Below the pieces are notes generated by a model that was given only the letters and a program-made list of their open reading frames with translations, did no database searches and was not told where the DNA came from. A stretch of DNA of 52,774 nucleotides from Brevinematales bacterium (lineage in GTDB: Bacteria > Spirochaetota > Brevinematia > Brevinematales > GWF1-51-8), in NCBI GenBank assembly GCA_013177895.1, contig JABLXV010000015.1, forward strand, positions 1 to 52,774, in the 5' to 3' direction. Below are positions 51,929 through 52,774 of this stretch, one piece after another; within the stretch, counting starts at the first letter, position 1, and every line of letters begins with the position of its first letter. The translations under genes were made by a program, and so were the position numbers.

Positions 51929-52774
51929 AAAAGAGACCGGAGATGCAGGCCACGCGCGATGCATACGGGAAAACATTAGTCGAACTGGGCACTGAAAATC
52001 ATAATATAGTGGTCATGGACGCCGACCTTTCCGCTTCCACCCGCACGGAACTTTTCGCGAAAAAATTCCCGGAACGTTTCTTCAATATGGGTATTGCGGA
52101 AGCGAATATGATCGGATACGCGGCGGGTATGGCGTTGAGCGGCAAGATCGTCTTCGTCAGCACGTTCGCCATTTTCGCGACGCTTCGCCCGTTCGAGCAG
52201 ATTCGTAACGCGGTCGCCGCGCAGAACCTGAACGTGAAAATCGCCGCTACCCACGCGGGTATCTCGGTCGGCGAGGACGGACTATCCCACCAGGCTATCG
52301 AGGATGTGGCAATCCTCCGCTCGCTCCCGAATATGCATATTTTCGTTCCGTCCGACGCAGTATCGGCGGTGAAGATCGTCAAGGAGGCCGCGCGTATCAA
52401 CGGGCCGGTCTATATCCGCATGAGCCGCCCGAAAACTCCCGTTATCTACGATGAGACTTACGAGTTTAACGCCGGGCAGGCGAATATCCTGATCGACGCG
52501 CCCGAAGCGCGGGTCGCGATGTTCGCGACAGGAAACATGGTCTACGAAGCTCTGGTATGCGGGAAAAAGCTCCAGAGCGAAGGGATACCGGTAATTGTAG
52601 TCGATGTGACATCCATCAAGCCTATCAATAAAGAACTGATTGTTTCCATCGCGAAACGCACCCGTCTCGTAGTCACCCTTGAGGAACATACTATCATCGG
52701 GGGCTTGGGAGGCGCGGTCTGCGAAATCCTGAGCGAGGAATACCCGTCCAGAGTGATGCGAATCGGTATCAACG
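51916..52774 (+). CDS. Transketolase, C-terminal subunit (cut by window edge)
   Basis: The second half of the split transketolase; about 286 codons are in the window, and the usual length of ~310 suggests that only a short piece is missing. MQATRDAYGKTLVELG begins the pyrimidine-binding domain; DADLSASTRTELF and RFFNMGIAEANMIGYAAGMA carry the conserved Glu that activates thiamine diphosphate. THAGISVGEDGLSHQAIED is the family His loop, and YIRMSRPKTP ends the domain. VVTLEEHTIIGGLGGAVCEI belongs to the C-terminal domain. GGAGGG lies 6 bases before the ATG, which is inside the end of the first subunit gene. Confidence 0.95.
   Translation, partial: MGKVEKRPEMQATRDAYGKTLVELGTENHNIVVMDADLSASTRTELFAKKFPERFFNMGIAEANMIGYAAGMALSGKIVFVSTFAIFATLRPFEQIRNAVAAQNLNVKIAATHAGISVGEDGLSHQAIEDVAILRSLPNMHIFVPSDAVSAVKIVKEAARINGPVYIRMSRPKTPVIYDETYEFNAGQANILIDAPEARVAMFATGNMVYEALVCGKKLQSEGIPVIVVDVTSIKPINKELIVSIAKRTRLVVTLEEHTIIGGLGGAVCEILSEEYPSRVMRIGIN

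Overview
The window looks like a chromosomal stretch from an uncultured, probably anaerobic, Gram-negative-type bacterium of moderate GC content. Lipoprotein signals, a class A penicillin-binding protein and a giant outer-membrane barrel protein point to a two-membrane cell. HydF suggests [FeFe]-hydrogenase metabolism. A placement in or near Spirochaetota is my tentative guess from general gene style; there is no rRNA to confirm it. No insertion sequence, prophage or CRISPR array was seen. Start codons are ATG with some TTG and GTG, and many genes have readable sigma70-type promoters with 16-17 bp spacers.

Layout. 1-3.3 kb: the 5' end of a PBP1A gene on the minus strand diverges from rpoZ-miaA, followed by a nucleotidyltransferase-like gene and an LCCL-domain lipoprotein closed by a clear terminator. 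3.4-8.4 kb (minus): a four-gene operon (small secreted protein, GT4 glycosyltransferase, MutS2, endonuclease/exonuclease/phosphatase). 8.4-8.9 kb: an AT-rich gap with an unexplained inverted repeat. 8.9-20.6 kb: a large signalling island with a TPR protein, a REC-PAS protein, a membrane PAS histidine kinase, an Rcp1-like receiver, a 1585-residue hybrid kinase, a REC-HD-GYP c-di-GMP phosphodiesterase and a REC-HisKA_2 kinase. 20.9-25.3 kb: polysaccharide deacetylase, aspA, hydF and a flavodoxin-ferredoxin fusion (EFR1 type).

25.3-30.3 kb is the most unusual part. Seven tandem paralogs of 174-184 residues share an N-terminal motif (F-x-I-x-x-E-x-R-x-P-x-Y), a signal peptide or lipobox, and a C-terminal core (A-D-G-Y-N...K-I-A-Y-E-W). 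They are followed one base later by a radical SAM/SPASM protein of the peptide-modifying type. The arrangement suggests a dedicated modifying enzyme with a set of exported protein substrates. I do not recognise the family.

30.3-33.5 kb (minus): a secreted GH13 amylase, a stand-alone GHKL ATPase domain protein and a SAM methyltransferase. 33.6-34.4 kb: a seven-tRNA operon (Pro, Arg, His, Arg, Lys, Leu, Gly) with a promoter and terminator. 34.4-37.4 kb: a structured leader, a small membrane protein and a P-type cation ATPase. 37.5-40.5 kb: a five-LysM protein with a degenerate M23 domain, an unknown gene, rnpB (RNase P RNA) and a small charged protein. 40.5-48.7 kb (minus): a ~1987-residue SprA-like outer-membrane protein and an EF-G-like GTPase. 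48.8-52.8 kb: recX, a cytoplasmic GH13 enzyme and a split transketolase whose second subunit runs off the window.
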